NCBI RefSeq assembly: GCF_019059575.1
Contig: NW_024881536.1
Coordinates: forward strand, 992,001-1,056,000
Length of the DNA: 64,000 bases
Direction: 5' to 3'
Origin: Amphibalanus amphitrite
Taxonomy: Eukaryota > Arthropoda > Thecostraca > Balanomorpha > Balanidae
Of this stretch, positions 46,756 to 59,900 are shown one piece after another (positions within the stretch are counted from its first letter, which is position 1; each line of letters begins with the position of its first letter). The position numbers and the translations under genes are program-made. The notes under the pieces were generated by a model that made no database searches, had not been told where the DNA came from, and was given only the letters and a program-made list of their open reading frames with translations.

Positions 46756-49685
46756 CACCGCCGCGTCCGCAGCATCAGCACGGAGCCGGCTGCCCTGGTG
46801 GCTTTTTGTCGGAAATATCGCGGAATCGTTCGAGGAAGAACAGTGTTTATCAGTGGTCCGTAGATGTCAAATACTTACTAGTGCTTGATGATCTGCGGTT
46901 CAAGAAGATGTTCGATACTCATCATAGGCCCAATGTGCACGAATCAAGGCTGCGACGACCTCTCAGAATATGCTGCTTACCCTGTGAAAGAATAGCAGAG
47001 GCCATTAACCTCATAGTAAGTTTGTGACTTTGTTATGGATGGTAATATGTACTGTAATTAGTCGAACAAATGGTGCAAAGCAGATGTGTTTTGCTAATAA
47101 TATTTCTGAAAACTTTAAAAGTGTCCGGAACAGCATTACCAATTTTTACACACGATACTGATCCACCATCCGAGGACTACCGGACTATGGACTAGGTCAC
47201 TCCTAGCGCACACGTGGATGGCTGTGCACAGAGGTCACAGATCAGCTCCTCCCGCCGCGCTGGGTAACGAGCTGAAGGGCGCTGCCGTCTCACTCGGACG
47301 GGTAAATTGACTCGTTCCCGGCGGTGCTCTGGGCACTGATCGGCACGCGGACGTCTCCGTCCCCGGCCGACTGACGGCGGCCCGCCCGCGCGCTAAGTGG
47401 AGGTGTCACCGGCAGCGGCCAGCGCCGGACGCCCCGCCGGCCGGTGGTAATAGCACGTCACCGCGGCGCGGCCGGCCGGCGCACCGCCCGCCGGTCACGG
47501 GCCGAGCGGGAGGACGGAGCTGGTCCACGTGCAGCCGCTCCCACGTGACAGCCAACCTGTCGACTGGTGTGGGTCAGTCCAGCCGGGTCCTGAGTCTCGG
47601 TGTCTCAGAGCTGCCCAGAGTGTCACTACCTCATTGAGCTGGTTAAAGTAGACAGGCAGGGGTAGACAGGAGCTCTCAGTTGCGTCTCGCGATATCCGAT
47701 TGTCGTTTGCACCAAACCTCGAGCTCGCGTGTGTGCGTCCGAATCCGACAGCCGCACCCACCCGCATGCCTGTTGCAGCAATGAACAGGCTACTTGGATA
47801 GCAGGTCACGAAGTATCGGCCCGTTTCCGTCTGCGCGGGACACTCGTCCATAGCCGGCCGGTCAGGTCGCTCCATCCACAGTCCTTGATCGCGGCGGTTC
47901 AATAACCCACCACACCGCAGCTTCTTGTGCGCATCTACGCTCAGATGCTTCCTCAGTAGGCACCAGAACGGTACCTTTTTACCGGTATTTGCCATCGACC
48001 CGACTATAATTACCGATCAGACGTCGGCAAAAACTCCAAACAAATAGGTGATTCGTCTGAGAGCTGGGCCTGTGCTGCGCGCTCTGTGACGTGGCTCGTG
48101 GACAAAACACAGCGGTGACTCGTCGATTAGGTCGGCCGGTTCGACACTGACGAACCGCCCGGTCAAGGGAGGAGCGGTGGTTCCTCCCGCTGACGGACAG
48201 CCCGTTCAGAGGAGGACCGGTGGGTCCTCTGGGACGGGTCCTAACTGGCTGGTGACCGGAGACCACCTTCGAGCTCGGCACCCGCCCCACACCGGGCCCA
48301 CACGTGACCTGGGCCCCGATAGAGGCGCGTGACTGGACTCTAGCAGGGAAGCTCACTACTTAGGTGCCGCAGGGTTTGCGCGGCTCGCAACAGGCTGCAG
48401 ACAGGATGCATGCAAATGCATGAATACCAACTATGATAAACCTATCGTCATACAGTATACACTTCTTCTTCTAGAGTTTATTTGGAGGGAAATCTTACTC
48501 TTGATTCGCTATCAAAACTATTTTGTTATTGGAAGGGTTTCAGTTATTGATCAATCAATGAACAAGTACATACCTATGCAAAAAGGAGCGTAAAAGTGCC
48601 TATTAAAAGGTGTTTAATTTGACATCATTTTGCTCTAAGAGCCGTCTTACCACGTCGGCATTAAATATTACGCTTGCCTACATTCATTTTACACAGGTAA
48701 ACTAGATAAAAAGAAATCAATTACTAGAAATCAATTACTACGAGCTGAAGCTCTGTTTGAGGCTTATTATGCATATCAATATTGTAAAAATAAATTGCTG
48801 TCGAAAAATAAAAATGATATGCAGAGTATTACACAGACACTACATACTCAGGTTGAGTAAACTATAATGTAGCTTGGATAAGCCAGACAATAAATATTTG
48901 ATTTTTAATCTACTTAGCTTTACGGTTGCATCTCACCCTACCATTCCACATGCCATGGGTAAAGTTGTATGCGAAATTGATAAACGGTTAGCTTGATTTC
49001 ATGCTCGCAAAAGTCATTGTAGATCGGTAACCGGTCAGTGGTCAAACGCACGTCCTTGGAAATATCTTTCGACTAGCCTACACTCTGCGTGTTTTCATTG
49101 CTCTCTTCTAAACGTTTCTTTCGGGAAATGTATTATTTATGGAATGGACATCCAGTATCATCGCCAGTTCTGGTTATTTACGACATTTGATGCGAGAAGC
49201 ACATCACACATATGCTGAACCACAGACCGAGCTGGCAAGTAGCAATCTATATGCAATTTCATTATTCAGCGGCGCTTTGCCACCTCGTTTCGGCGCCACA
49301 AGACTCGCATGTAATCCGAAATGGCGCGCCTGTGTGTGGGAGAATCTGGCGCGCCATCCTCTCAGTCTGTCGCGCCAAATTACCGCTGAATTCAGCGTCC
49401 GTCGAGCCACCCCGTCCTGCGGGACTTCACAGCGACGGGAGGAAATTCAATCAAACCTCCCCGGGCCTGCCAATTATCAAATTTATGCGCGACTTAGCCG
49501 CCGCGTCGCAGCCCTTCATGGTGCGTGGTGATGTGCTCTCCGGGCGCCGGTGTATGTTTGGTGATCTGCAAACGTTCAAAGTACATTAAACACTGTTCGA
49601 CTGTTTTATCTTCTCATTTTTTTTTTCTTCAAATTCCAGGGTCTTTGCCGATTATATGAAATTACTGCACTTCGTCAAGTGCAAG
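46756..49685. other. Mostly non-coding
   Basis: A GC-rich stretch lies at about 47330-47510, followed by AT-rich DNA from about 48400. A short duplicated AGAAATCAATTACTA word occurs at about 48712-48740. No gene recognised. Confidence 0.4.
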
Positions 49686-50577
49686 TTAACCCTCGCATGT
49701 GTAGGGGGGGGTCGGATGGACCCCCCCTGGTTTTTCGCGAATAACTCGCGTAAAAAGCGGCCGATCGCGACGAAACTTTCAGTACCCTCGCATTGAGCAA
49801 TTTTACACCTACCCTGTAAATTTCATGACCCTGACCCAAATGACCTTTGACCTGTGACCTCTTTTCCGAGACCATGTTTGGCCGGAATCGCGATTTCGCG
49901 TATGTCGGCTCGCACTAGCCGCGTGTTTGCAAGCTTTTTGTGGTTTGAAACGTTCAAACATGTGATTTGATGTTACTCCCGTCTGTGTCAAGGTCACCTG
50001 AAGGTCAGGTCAGGTCATTGACCTTTGGTGACCTCGGGTGCACTCGGGTCACTTTTCGAGTTTTACATGTTTCTAGGCTAGTTTTTTGGAGCTGAATTCG
50101 AATTTAGCAACCATTTGAACATTTACGAAGTAGTTTTGGTGACTTCGTAACATGTTACGAAGCTGTCAGAGGCGGTTGACACGTACTACGATTACCCGTC
50201 ACGACGCCTACTGGTTGACCTGACCTGACCTGACCCGACCTGGTCTAAATGCTTCAAGACATCATCTGTGATCAAAACTAACACGATGTTCGTGATCAGC
50301 ACCCCGAAAAACCCCTTAGCAGCCACACTTTACGACTTTCTAACAGGTCCCGATTTTCACGACTTTGGGTCATTGACCTGACCTGGAAGGTCAACCAATG
50401 ACCTAGGACCTTAAAATTGGGTATCATCGGCTTCCTCTCGTCACGGGCAACACGCTCGTTTTTTTCCGCAAAGCTCTAGCTCGATCAGGGGCCAAACGGC
50501 AAGGGGGGGGGTCCAACCGACCCCCCCCCCCCCTACACATTAGAAGCTGGCAAACGCCGCACACATGCGAGGGTTAA
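49686..50577 (+). mobile_element. TTAA element H, piggyBac-like non-autonomous
   Basis: TTAA flanks lie at 49686-49689 and 50574-50577, with termini CCCTCGCATGTGT. The right end is complex, with ACACAT at 50535 and again at 50561 (26 bp). Hairpins lie at both ends. The interior is the reversed counterpart of element D, including a TGACCTGACCTGACC array near 50217. The right TTAA is also the left TTAA of element I. Confidence 0.9.
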
Positions 50578-51519
50578 CCCTCGCCCGTAAACGGCGATCT
50601 GCCACCTTCGCCCATGCAGGGGGGGGGGTTGGTGCGACCCCCCCCCCCTTGGCGTTTGAAAACGGAGCGTCGTAGAGCTTAGCGGAAAAGACCAACGGAT
50701 TGCTCTCGCCGAGATCTCGCGATTGGTGGTATATTTTTTGGTCCTAGGTCAACATTTGACCTACTTTTGACCGGTCAAAGGTCAAATTTTTGGAAAAATA
50801 GATTTTTTTCAACTTTCCGCGGCGATTGCGGCAAAAGGGTGGGAGATATCGACTTGAAACCTTCACTATCGTGTTCCTTGATCAATTCTCTATCGTTTGG
50901 TATATATTTCGTTTCCCTAGCTCTAAAAATGGCGCGTTGGGAGCGCCGGAAGTCGGCAAGGTCACAGTCGGCGGCAGAAATTCTAAAAATCAAAATTTAA
51001 ATTTTTGAAATCTGATGTATTTTTGGATTTGGGAGGTCCATTTGCTCCCTATAGAAGCTAATATTGCTGCATATTCCCATTGAGGTGACAAGAATTAGCA
51101 AAATAGTGGTTCGGGCGCTTTTCAAAAATAGTACCGGACGCTGTTCCTCTTGTGACGTCATAGCTCCGTGACCTGACCTGACCCGGTCAAGTTTCTTATA
51201 CCATATGATAGCCAATACTTGCCCCAACATGCATGGGAAGTTTCATCACGATCCATCAACCGATGTCCGTACCACCGGCAGGAAACCTCGGGCGTTGGCA
51301 CTCAGTTTGTGAAAATCCGGCCAGAGGCTGTTCCCTTTGTGACGTCATAACTCCGTGACCTGACATGACCCGGTCAATTTTTTTTATCAAAAGACGCGCA
51401 AGGTTTGCCCCATAAGGTACACAAAATTTGGCGGCGCTGCGCGCCGCCGTTTTTGCACTATTTCCGAAAAACCTCAGGGGGGGTTGCACCAACCCCCCCC
51501 CTACATGGGCGAGGGTTAA
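50574..51519 (-). mobile_element. TTAA element I, piggyBac-like non-autonomous
   Basis: TTAA flanks lie at 50574-50577 (shared with H) and 51516-51519, with termini CCCTCGCCC. The complex end is on the left: TCGCCC at 50581 recurs at 50608 (27 bp), and the inner copy TCGCCCATG matches the opposite end better than the outer copy does. Hairpin loops are TTGGTGCGA and TTGCACCAA. The interior parallels element G reversed, with GACGTCA near 51152 and 51341. Confidence 0.9.
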
Positions 51520-53945
51520 AGCTCTTAGTCGTTAACTTCAACTCTGTTGCAGTGTGAAAACATGACGTATTAGCAATAGTGCTGTTAATAACATAAAATG
51601 TTAATAATCAATTTTGAAAGTATCCGCAAAGAACGCGACCAGAATCTTGAACAAGTGATTCCTAGTACTTCAGAGTAGTCTGCTCTCCCAAACTGATTGA
51701 ATTACGGCAGCCCTGGGTGCCGGACAGACTTCGTTAAACGACCAAGTACTCCACGCGGCGACGTGGAACTCATGGAGATCGGCGCAGCCCGGCGATCCAT
51801 TAGACGAAAACGATCGGCACAGTCGTTAACGTCTACACTCGCCTTTACTTGGCGGCACCATCGGTTTAATTTCCCTGTGAAACCATTCGTTCAGCCTCAG
51901 CCGATACATAAACATAGAAAGCCGATCATACCTGCAGGATACGAGCTCGTATTTTACCACAGCTAGCAGTGGTGGACCGTTGGAACTCTCTGCTGGCCGC
52001 TAATTTGATGAGCAGTAATTGTCAGTAATGGCGGGACTGTTCACTGGAACATGACTACTAATCGGGTTTAGCTGCTTTGTGTGCCCAACTGATCGACTGT
52101 TGGTTGTGCGTGCAGAGAATCACGCCATAGATTATTGACGATATATAGCTCGAGAAATCGATAAACCGATTTAGCAAATCAATTAGTGTTCTGGTTCGAT
52201 ATTGTCCAATGATTACTCAAAATGCTCGCTTCAAAGCAATATTGAAGTAAAATTTCGGCAAACATCACCTCGAATGATGTTTATTTTATCTATAGTGAAT
52301 TCATTACGCATTGAATGTTTCAAAACAAATTTTGCACCCAAAGCAAGCTCTACAATTTCGTTACATAATCTAACCTAACCTAACCAGTAACCTAACCGAA
52401 ATGTTCACAGATGTATTTACTAGGGAAGGGTACTGATGCATTGCATGATAATAATAAATACAAATACAGGCATTCATTTGTTTCGAATTTGTTCTCTAGG
52501 AGCTCATGGTACACATCTCTGCGTATTTTTTTTTTTTGTCACACGTCCTGTAGCGCAGAAGAGAGTCTCATATCTACGTTTTTCCGACGTTCATTTCCAC
52601 CACACGTCCCGTCATTTCCATTTAATCCCTCCAGGCGGATTAGCCTACGGGTCTGGCGCAGGGGTGCCGCCTGGGTCCCCTACTGTTCGTCGTTACCACT
52701 TCCTCTGTGGAGTGCGTGCGGATAGAATGGCCGAGCGCTTCCCTGGGGCACCAGAAGCCGCAATGATGAATTGCTCAGCGGGTCTCAGTCGAGGGGCGCT
52801 GCGCAGGGACTCGACGGCGGACCTCAGAGGTCAGAGGGTCACTGACGACCGAGCGCGCCGCCCGGGGAGTGGGGAGGGTACTATAGTTGTATGTACAGGT
52901 GCGCGATGATGATATGAAGCCATTGTACTACATGTTCCATCTCTTTCATCATGGTAATTGTTTCTTTTGATGGGAAACATAGCACGAGCAGGCGGTATAA
53001 GAAATTAGCTTTTATCAGTCAATTGTTTGCGCAATGAATAATTTGTTAGAAGTGCTAAATAGGGACTCAAGCATGGACTACAACGTTTTTTTTCTTAATG
53101 CGCCTGTTCCTTCATCTAATTTGCGGAAAAGTAATATTTGATTGGTTCCATAGCACCCGTACTTTTATGCCATCGGATGTTATGTGCTGTCAAAATGATT
53201 GCTCTGAAGACTAAAGGGGTGAGTGCAGAGGTTCTTTTACCGAACTGTAACAGCAGACTGTGGAGGCGATCAAGCCGTTACCTACAGCTCATCTCAGTCT
53301 GTGCGTTAGTTGTGCCCCTCGGCTGCCATCTGTTCTCACCTCAGAAGCCACTAAAAACGCTCCATTTATCCGCGGAGGCGTCCTACAGACGCGTCACCTC
53401 CCCATCGCTCATCGCCCCGAGGCGGCGGCCGGCCTGTGAAGTCGGAGCCGCCCCCCCCCCCCATGCCGTCGACGCCGACGAGCCCGGCGGACGGGGTGGA
53501 GGGGGGGGGGGGGGCTATTTTCGGCGGGCGCTAACGAGCCGCCGACGAGCTGTGACGTCACAGGTGACGAGCCAGCTGACTGACAGCTGGCGCCGGGCGA
53601 GTCGCAGGAATGCGTCAATGGACAGGGGTCGGCGGCAGCGGGCGCATTGACAGCGGCGCAGACTGTAAAGAAAGGGAGGCATTCAGGGCTGCAGTGCAAA
53701 GAACCAGGTGGGGGCTAGCATCATTTTCAGCGAGAATGTTTTGCTGACTTCCCTAGTTTTTTCAGTACCGATTGTTCATTAGGGTAATTGAGCGCACCCC
53801 TTTTCTGGCTGAGTTGCATTCTGAATTTGAAAGAAATGTACACGCACGCGAAAGTGGACAAGTGATACTGCACGAGCAAATATACCCACACGAAGAAGGA
53901 GGAGGTGAATCTTGGGAGCAAAAAAAAAAGACGATAAAGAGCAAT
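51520..53945. other. Non-coding; short CCTAA tract
   Basis: At about 52371-52400 CTAACCTAACCTAACC appears, four to five CCTAA units like the arthropod telomere repeat but very short. GC-rich sequence with G- and C-runs lies at about 53400-53530. No gene recognised. Confidence 0.4.
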
Positions 53946-54134
<189 letters not shown>

Positions 54135-54413
54135 GCTAGGGTGGACTGCGGGCGGATGACTCGCCCTGCCACACCGGCGCGGTGTGTGCTGGCTGCTGCG
54201 CTCGGTCTAATGAAGCGTTCTGACTTCTGAGAGATACGGACAGCACGTTATGCGGGGACCGTCTCGCTGCAGGAAGGTGACAGCCCAGAGACAGCCAGAC
54301 GCGTTGTTACTTCACATGCTATCCAGTGCCAAATCATCTTACCCTAACGCAACGGTCACGGCAGTTCCATCTCCTCCCTTTCTTTATTTCTTTCTTTCTT
54401 TCTTTCTTTATTT

Positions 54414-54580
<167 letters not shown>

Positions 54581-55219
54581 CTTTTCTATGCTCTATTGTA
54601 TTGCGATATATAGTCTAATCTGAACCAGAGTTTGCAGCTATACCATAGTCCTCATAGCTGCTGTTAGAAGTTCAGGTATGACTCGCCGATTTTCCCAATG
54701 TTTACTAACTCCCAAGAACGCTGCTATTCTGCAGTCTGCGGGGCAGCAGTTATATCCCCTCTTATATTCACGACCCTCTCCCTTCTAACGCTCTCTGGGG
54801 CCATGCCGAACCAATATCTAATGGTCTCTGCCAATATCCGGCACAGTTTCTCTCTTTTGTGTCAGTCTCCCGCCTACTGTCGTCGTATCCAGACACCAAT
54901 AACGCACTCACCGTCCCCTATGTTTGCAGTCGCCTTCTTCATTTGACATGTCCAGCGTACCCCCTGCCGCCGCAGACGACTCGCGCAGGGCGTCCAGCTG
55001 CTTCTGCACGTGCCGATGAGAGGGGGGAGGGCTGAGAGTAGGGGGCGGTCCGGCGGCCCTTCCTCCCGGCGCTGATGATTCAGGGTAATAAACGGCCTCT
55101 GATCGGTGCCAGCAGCCGCTCTCGGCGAAATTACGGCCGGCGGAGGAGACATATGGCAGCCGATATATGGTAGCTGTGACGAGAGTGACGGCACCGGATC
55201 ATCAACCGCATCCGTCTCA

Positions 55220-55390
55220 ACCCCACTTCTACCGCGTAACGAGGGGAGACGGAGCCCCACATCTACCGCGTAACGAGGGGAGACGGAGCCCCACTTCTGC
55301 AGGGAAACGGGGGGACACGCAGCCTCACCTCTGCCGGGAACGGGGGACACGCAGCCCCACTTGTCCCGGGAAACTAGTAGACACGGGGTG
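55220..55390 (+). repeat. ~38-bp tandem repeat
   Basis: Four to five diverging units of the type CCCCACTTCTACCGCG, TAACGAGGGGAGACGGAG; the first two are nearly identical. Confidence 0.85.
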
Positions 55391-58300
55391 TGCGGCCGGG
55401 ATTACAGCGAGCCTGACATACCTATTGGGTGATATGGGGCACGGCAAATGTCTCGGCGATTTGGCACGTAAAATTACAAGCGCTGTTCGCAGAATAAGAC
55501 CCATAATGAAAATTTTACTGGAACGGATCCTTTTTCCGACGCATTCTTGTGTTTGTTAGTCGTTCTTGCCTTCTTTCTGCGCTCGCTTACGTTCTAATTT
55601 TGCGAGGATGATTGAAATGTCAGAATGCCCTCATATCAGTTGTACACACTCAGTCCGTATACTAGCGTCATTTCACTGCATCCCACAATCACATACCAAT
55701 ATGAAGAATATACCGTGGTCCATTTTTCCATTACTAACCGCAGCGCAGGTAAGCACAGGACAAAAGACCAGCAATGTCACCCTGGTTTTATTCGAAGGCC
55801 TGGCGTGGAACGTTACTACGCGTTTCGCCTCGATCCAATCACAGTTTCCACCTGGGTCGTCGGGCCAACTGCCAAGTCAATGAACCCCATCAGGGAATAC
55901 CTATCAATTATCAGTCTATCGACACCCGGACTCCTTTCGGAGGAACCCTGCGCTACTCGCGGAGACCTGCCGCCGTTCGTTTGTTCCGGCCCGCCTCCGT
56001 GACCGGACAGTTTTCAAGACGAGTGACTCTCCGGGGTCGAACCTACCCAAGGCTCCCTCTGAAGATGGACGGCCATTAGGGTGAGCTCGAATGAGATGTC
56101 GAAATCAGACTCGGTTCGAATCACACAGCAACTCCTGGAAAATGTGGCCCGGATTGGCAAAATAAAGAACAGCCTCGACCCGTCAAAGCACAAAAATTGC
56201 TTTGACAACATTCAACAACTTCGTCTTTCTTAATTCAATTTCTTATTCTTTATTTTTACTTGCCCATTACAGTTCTCCCGGCCACGGCAGTCGGCCTGGC
56301 CTGTCTAAAACGTCAGCAGGTCGCAGAGGAGGCGCGCCCCGAGGACCTGCCCGCATTAGTGCCGGCCCATCCACGGACGTCTACCTGTGAGAGGGCCCCG
56401 GACACTGCCGTAAATTCCGCAGACAGGAGACATTAGGAGGGCAGTTACGAAGTCGGGACGTTTTCGGCCGCCGGCCGCTGTAAATCTATCGAGAGCGGTC
56501 AGTGTGCACGGTGAGAGATGGAAGAAAGCTCCTGTCGCCTGTCCCAGACCGTCCCCGATTTACAGAGGGGCTGATGAGGGTAGGGAAGGTAGACTGTAAA
56601 GCTATCACCTGGTTTCGTCTTAATTTTGTGCCTTCACTAGCTCACAGAATAACGAGGACGTCTTGCCATCAATTTACATCGTTAGAGAATGCTATAATTA
56701 TTAATTGGCTGATTCTGATCGTTTTTGTGCCCTCTGGTTTTTGTGGTTTATCGAAACTTACGGTCGGTCGGTCCCTGAAGGCGGGATAGTAGTTAACGTG
56801 ATTATGAGGTGCTGTTTGTTTCATGCATATTGATACGCTCCATTTCTGTCGAAACTCAGCCACAAAAACGGCCAACTGTGGAGGCACTAAATAATTATCG
56901 AGCACCTTTTACAAGCCTCAGCCCATCGTGTGCTCTACCGACACGGGAGCGCTTTCAGCGCTACCCGGCTAGTACACCGATCTAAATTTAAATCGGGCTA
57001 CGGCATTAATTCGTGGCGTTTTTGCTGGTGTCCGGGCAGGGACGGGTCTCGCCACCGTTACCGGCCGCTCACTGCGCTCACTCCACCACACCGCCCCGGA
57101 CGAGCACTGAAAAACAATCCACCCGACCCACAGCCGCGGGAGCGGGGAAGGAGCGAAACAACTTCATCGGCTCCGGCTGAGTCACTTTATTCCGGGGAAG
57201 GGTCTGTCCGGCGTCCCGGGGGGCCGCTCCGGACTGATACCGGCCCTCCGGCGGCCCCTGCCGACGATACACGGACTCTCCGGAGGGCAGTCTCAGCGCG
57301 ATGACGCACACGGGAGACGCCTCTTGACGGCCGCTTCCCGCGGCTGAAACCTCCCATATCTGACGCAGAGCTCTGACTCCCCTGCCGCATACAATCCGGA
57401 GTCGTCCGCGTCTCTCCGCGCGGGCTATAACTGCGACCTCGAGACGGCCGGGCCTGTGACCCTGCCCCCAGACGGTCACACTGCTGTGCTCGCGCCGCCG
57501 AGTGGAAGGTGGTGACTACGTGTTGGCAGCCGCGTCTGCCCGCCCGCTGGAGGCCGTCTGCCGCTGCTGATGTCACGGCTCTCTAACATCTCAAGTTAGT
57601 ACACTGCAATCAACATGGCTCACATTTATCACAGCTCTAGCCCTTCTAATGGATAAACACGGGTAAAACATGGCCATTATCATAAGTCCAGCCGTGTTAA
57701 TGGAACAAAATACGTCAGCGTGAAATTTGTGGGGCACTTCACTCGTCTATTTGTATCAGCGGTTCCATGCCACCCCGCGCGGTATCACGAGTGAGGCGAG
57801 TCTGCGCGGTGTTTTTCGGGAGTTCGGTATGGAGTTGTTGGGCGTAAATCAGGCGCGTCGACAGCTCCGCGAGGTGGGCTGATGAACCGCGGTGTCTCGG
57901 CACGCTAACGACATACCGGGGCTCTCCCGAACGGGGGGGGGGGGACGGAGGGTCATTGGTGACACAGAGACAAGGAGACAGGGGCGGAGACAGAGACGTA
58001 CAAATTAGCAGACAGAGAGCAAAATACAGAGGGAGGGCTGAACGTTGGGGAGGCGTGTGGAAAACATGTCTTGGATAATGACAATGATGACAATGATGAA
58101 GATGAAATAAGAATGATGTTGTAAAGAGTGTGAAGTGTGAAAAGGCGCTTTGTGGAATCATTTTAGTAAATAAACGAATATAGTTATTTGAACGCAACAT
58201 CCGCATGCAAGCTATTTTCATATGTGCATATTGGACGTCTGATAGCTCGACCTTTTATCTATCGACAATCGTTTCGGCTGTCGGTTCTGCTCAGTAGCAT

Positions 58301-58470
58301 AGCAAGGACCATGGGAACGGCAAACAGGGGACAGGATGATATGAGCCGGCGTGTGTCCTCATATAGGATCGCTGATACATGATGTGACCATTTATATTTG
58401 AATTACAATGGGCTGCATGAGGGAGGGTCACGTTGCTGGTCATGTTACCCACTCGTCACACTCTCCTTGG
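55391..58470. other. Mostly non-coding; CpG-rich 57.0-57.6 kb
   Basis: A CpG-dense block at about 57040-57580 has overlapping frames on both strands and could be a CpG island. A run of G lies near 57932. No protein-like frame recognised. Confidence 0.4.
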
Positions 58471-58473
58471 CCG

Positions 58474-58619
58474 CTATGCCGGCCAATCCTTCCACGACGC
58501 GCTGCGCTGTCGGCCTGGGATTGGTGGGCTCGTATCAGCTGTGCAAATACGCCGGCTATCGGTGCTGAGGGCACGGTCGGGTGTGTTCCGGTCCAGTATG
58601 GCTCCAGTGTGTGTGCGCC
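58474..58619 (+). promoter_or_regulatory. Possible TATA-less promoter of the 58620 gene
   Basis: CCAAT (about 58481) and its inverse ATTGG (about 58519) lie within 150 bp upstream of the start codon at 58620. No TATA box is evident at the usual distance. This is inferred from motif position only. Confidence 0.25.
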
Positions 58620-59195
58620 ATGGACTACCAGCTGCCCTCTGCGCACTTCCAGGAGAATCTGCGACCACCGCCAACCTCAATGGAGTTGGGCGTTGCCGAC
58701 GACGCCGTACTGTGGGACAGCAACCAGTCCTCTTCAGCACCCGGCGGAGAGCCTCAGAACCCAACGCCGCCACCCGAAACGTTGATCCAGGAGCTGAAAG
58801 AAGAAGACGACACCCACCAGTCAGGTCCTCGAACAAGTCCCAGCTCGGGAACAGGGGACGGTGGGCAGGGCGCAGCGCATCCGGTCAGTGACCAGAAGCC
58901 AGCAGGTCAGGACGAAGAGCTCACACCGCTCGGCCGTGCCATTCCGTGGCCCATTCCGAGTCAGGAACTCACCGAACAGCCGCCGGCCCTCCGTGAAGCT
59001 GAGGAACGACTGCGCGCCAGCTCCCGAGCACGACTGGCGACACAACTAGAGCTGGCGGAAGTGCGGAAAGAGCTCTGGCAGAGCATCATCCGTGAGGCGA
59101 AGTCGTACCGCAAGTTGCAGAGGACGTGGGAGGAGTTTCTTAAATTTCTGGAGACCGACTTATCAGCTGACCCACAGGACGATGATGACCTGTGA
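58620..59195 (+). CDS. Uncharacterised acidic protein with C-terminal coiled coil
   Basis: This ATG has a good Kozak context (GCCATGG) and gives a 191-residue protein beginning MDYQLPSAHFQENL; an in-frame ATG 39 bases upstream would add 13 residues. The first 100 residues are proline-, serine- and acid-rich and look disordered. Residues from about 125 on (REAEERLRASSRARLATQLE and onward to KFLETDL) form a charged heptad-like helix, and the tail ends DPQDDDDL. A poly(A) signal AATAAA follows 43 bases after the stop. Such a layout resembles small adaptor or SANT-partner proteins, but I do not recognise a family. It may also be the last exon of a longer gene. Confidence 0.55.
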   Translation: MDYQLPSAHFQENLRPPPTSMELGVADDAVLWDSNQSSSAPGGEPQNPTPPPETLIQELKEEDDTHQSGPRTSPSSGTGDGGQGAAHPVSDQKPAGQDEELTPLGRAIPWPIPSQELTEQPPALREAEERLRASSRARLATQLELAEVRKELWQSIIREAKSYRKLQRTWEEFLKFLETDLSADPQDDDDL

Positions 59196-59237
59196 ATGTT
59201 GAATACCGACGGGTGTCACGAGCGTCATGCATACGCA

Positions 59238-59243
59238 AATAAA
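59238..59243 (+). terminator. Poly(A) signal AATAAA
   Basis: A canonical AATAAA hexamer in the strand and at the distance expected for the 58620-59195 gene. A GT-rich and T-rich region follows. Confidence 0.5.
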
Positions 59244-59681
59244 TGTGCGCCTGGGCGCTTGAGTGGAACTCACTGGTTAGAGTTATCAATGTAAAAATGT
59301 TTTTTTTTTTTAAGTTTGTTTTCCCACGCTTTGTGTCATTGAAGTTGAATCCCTTGCTGTTTTGTGCAAAAGAAATTGGAAACTATTGACATGTCTACGA
59401 TCTATATAGCATGAACATTAAACAATGTCTCCTGGATAAAGTGAGCTCCCCATCGCTTATCTGTGAGTGGAAAGGGTGAGAACGGGAAGGGTAACATAAG
59501 ACTTAAAAGCAAACAAAGTAGGATGAGTCAAATTCCCTCTTACATTATGCAGCTCATTGTTCTTGGTACAAAACCGTTAAATCCTGTACAAATGGTAAAT
59601 TTGACATTCTTCCATGACTGCTGGCATGTCCGTTAGCGTGCGCAAAGGTAGCATAAGGCCTTTGTGGTTGACATCTGCATA

Positions 59682-59900
59682 ATGTATGCCACATTATATG
59701 GGAGCGGTTCAACAGCCCAGCTTTGTGAATTCTTTAGCCCAAAGAATGGCAGCAGCGCATCGAAATTTGATAGATATCCTCTAGAATATGTCCTGTTTCA
59801 TGTTCTTGGAGATGTTTCATCATACTATGCAATGGACTGCGTCAGATCTGAGAACTATAGAAAAATGAAGGACAAGAGGCTTGGCGAGGACGATGAATGA
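59682..59900 (+). CDS. Small open frame, unidentified
   Basis: This frame is open further upstream and ends in KMKDKRLGEDDE. The translation (SKFDRYPLEYVLFHVLGDVS in the middle) looks protein-like but short. It could be a terminal exon. No splice partner or homology was recognised. Confidence 0.15.
   Translation: MYATLYGSGSTAQLCEFFSPKNGSSASKFDRYPLEYVLFHVLGDVSSYYAMDCVRSENYRKMKDKRLGEDDE

Noticed and set aside
52368..52402. CCTAA repeats as telomeric sequence
   Set aside because: Only four or five units, and the similar tract at 23325-23460 is degenerate. This is at most an interstitial remnant.
56100..56135. GGTTCGAATC, a possible tRNA T-loop
   Set aside because: The flanking bases cannot form a T-stem, and no matching acceptor or A-box was found.
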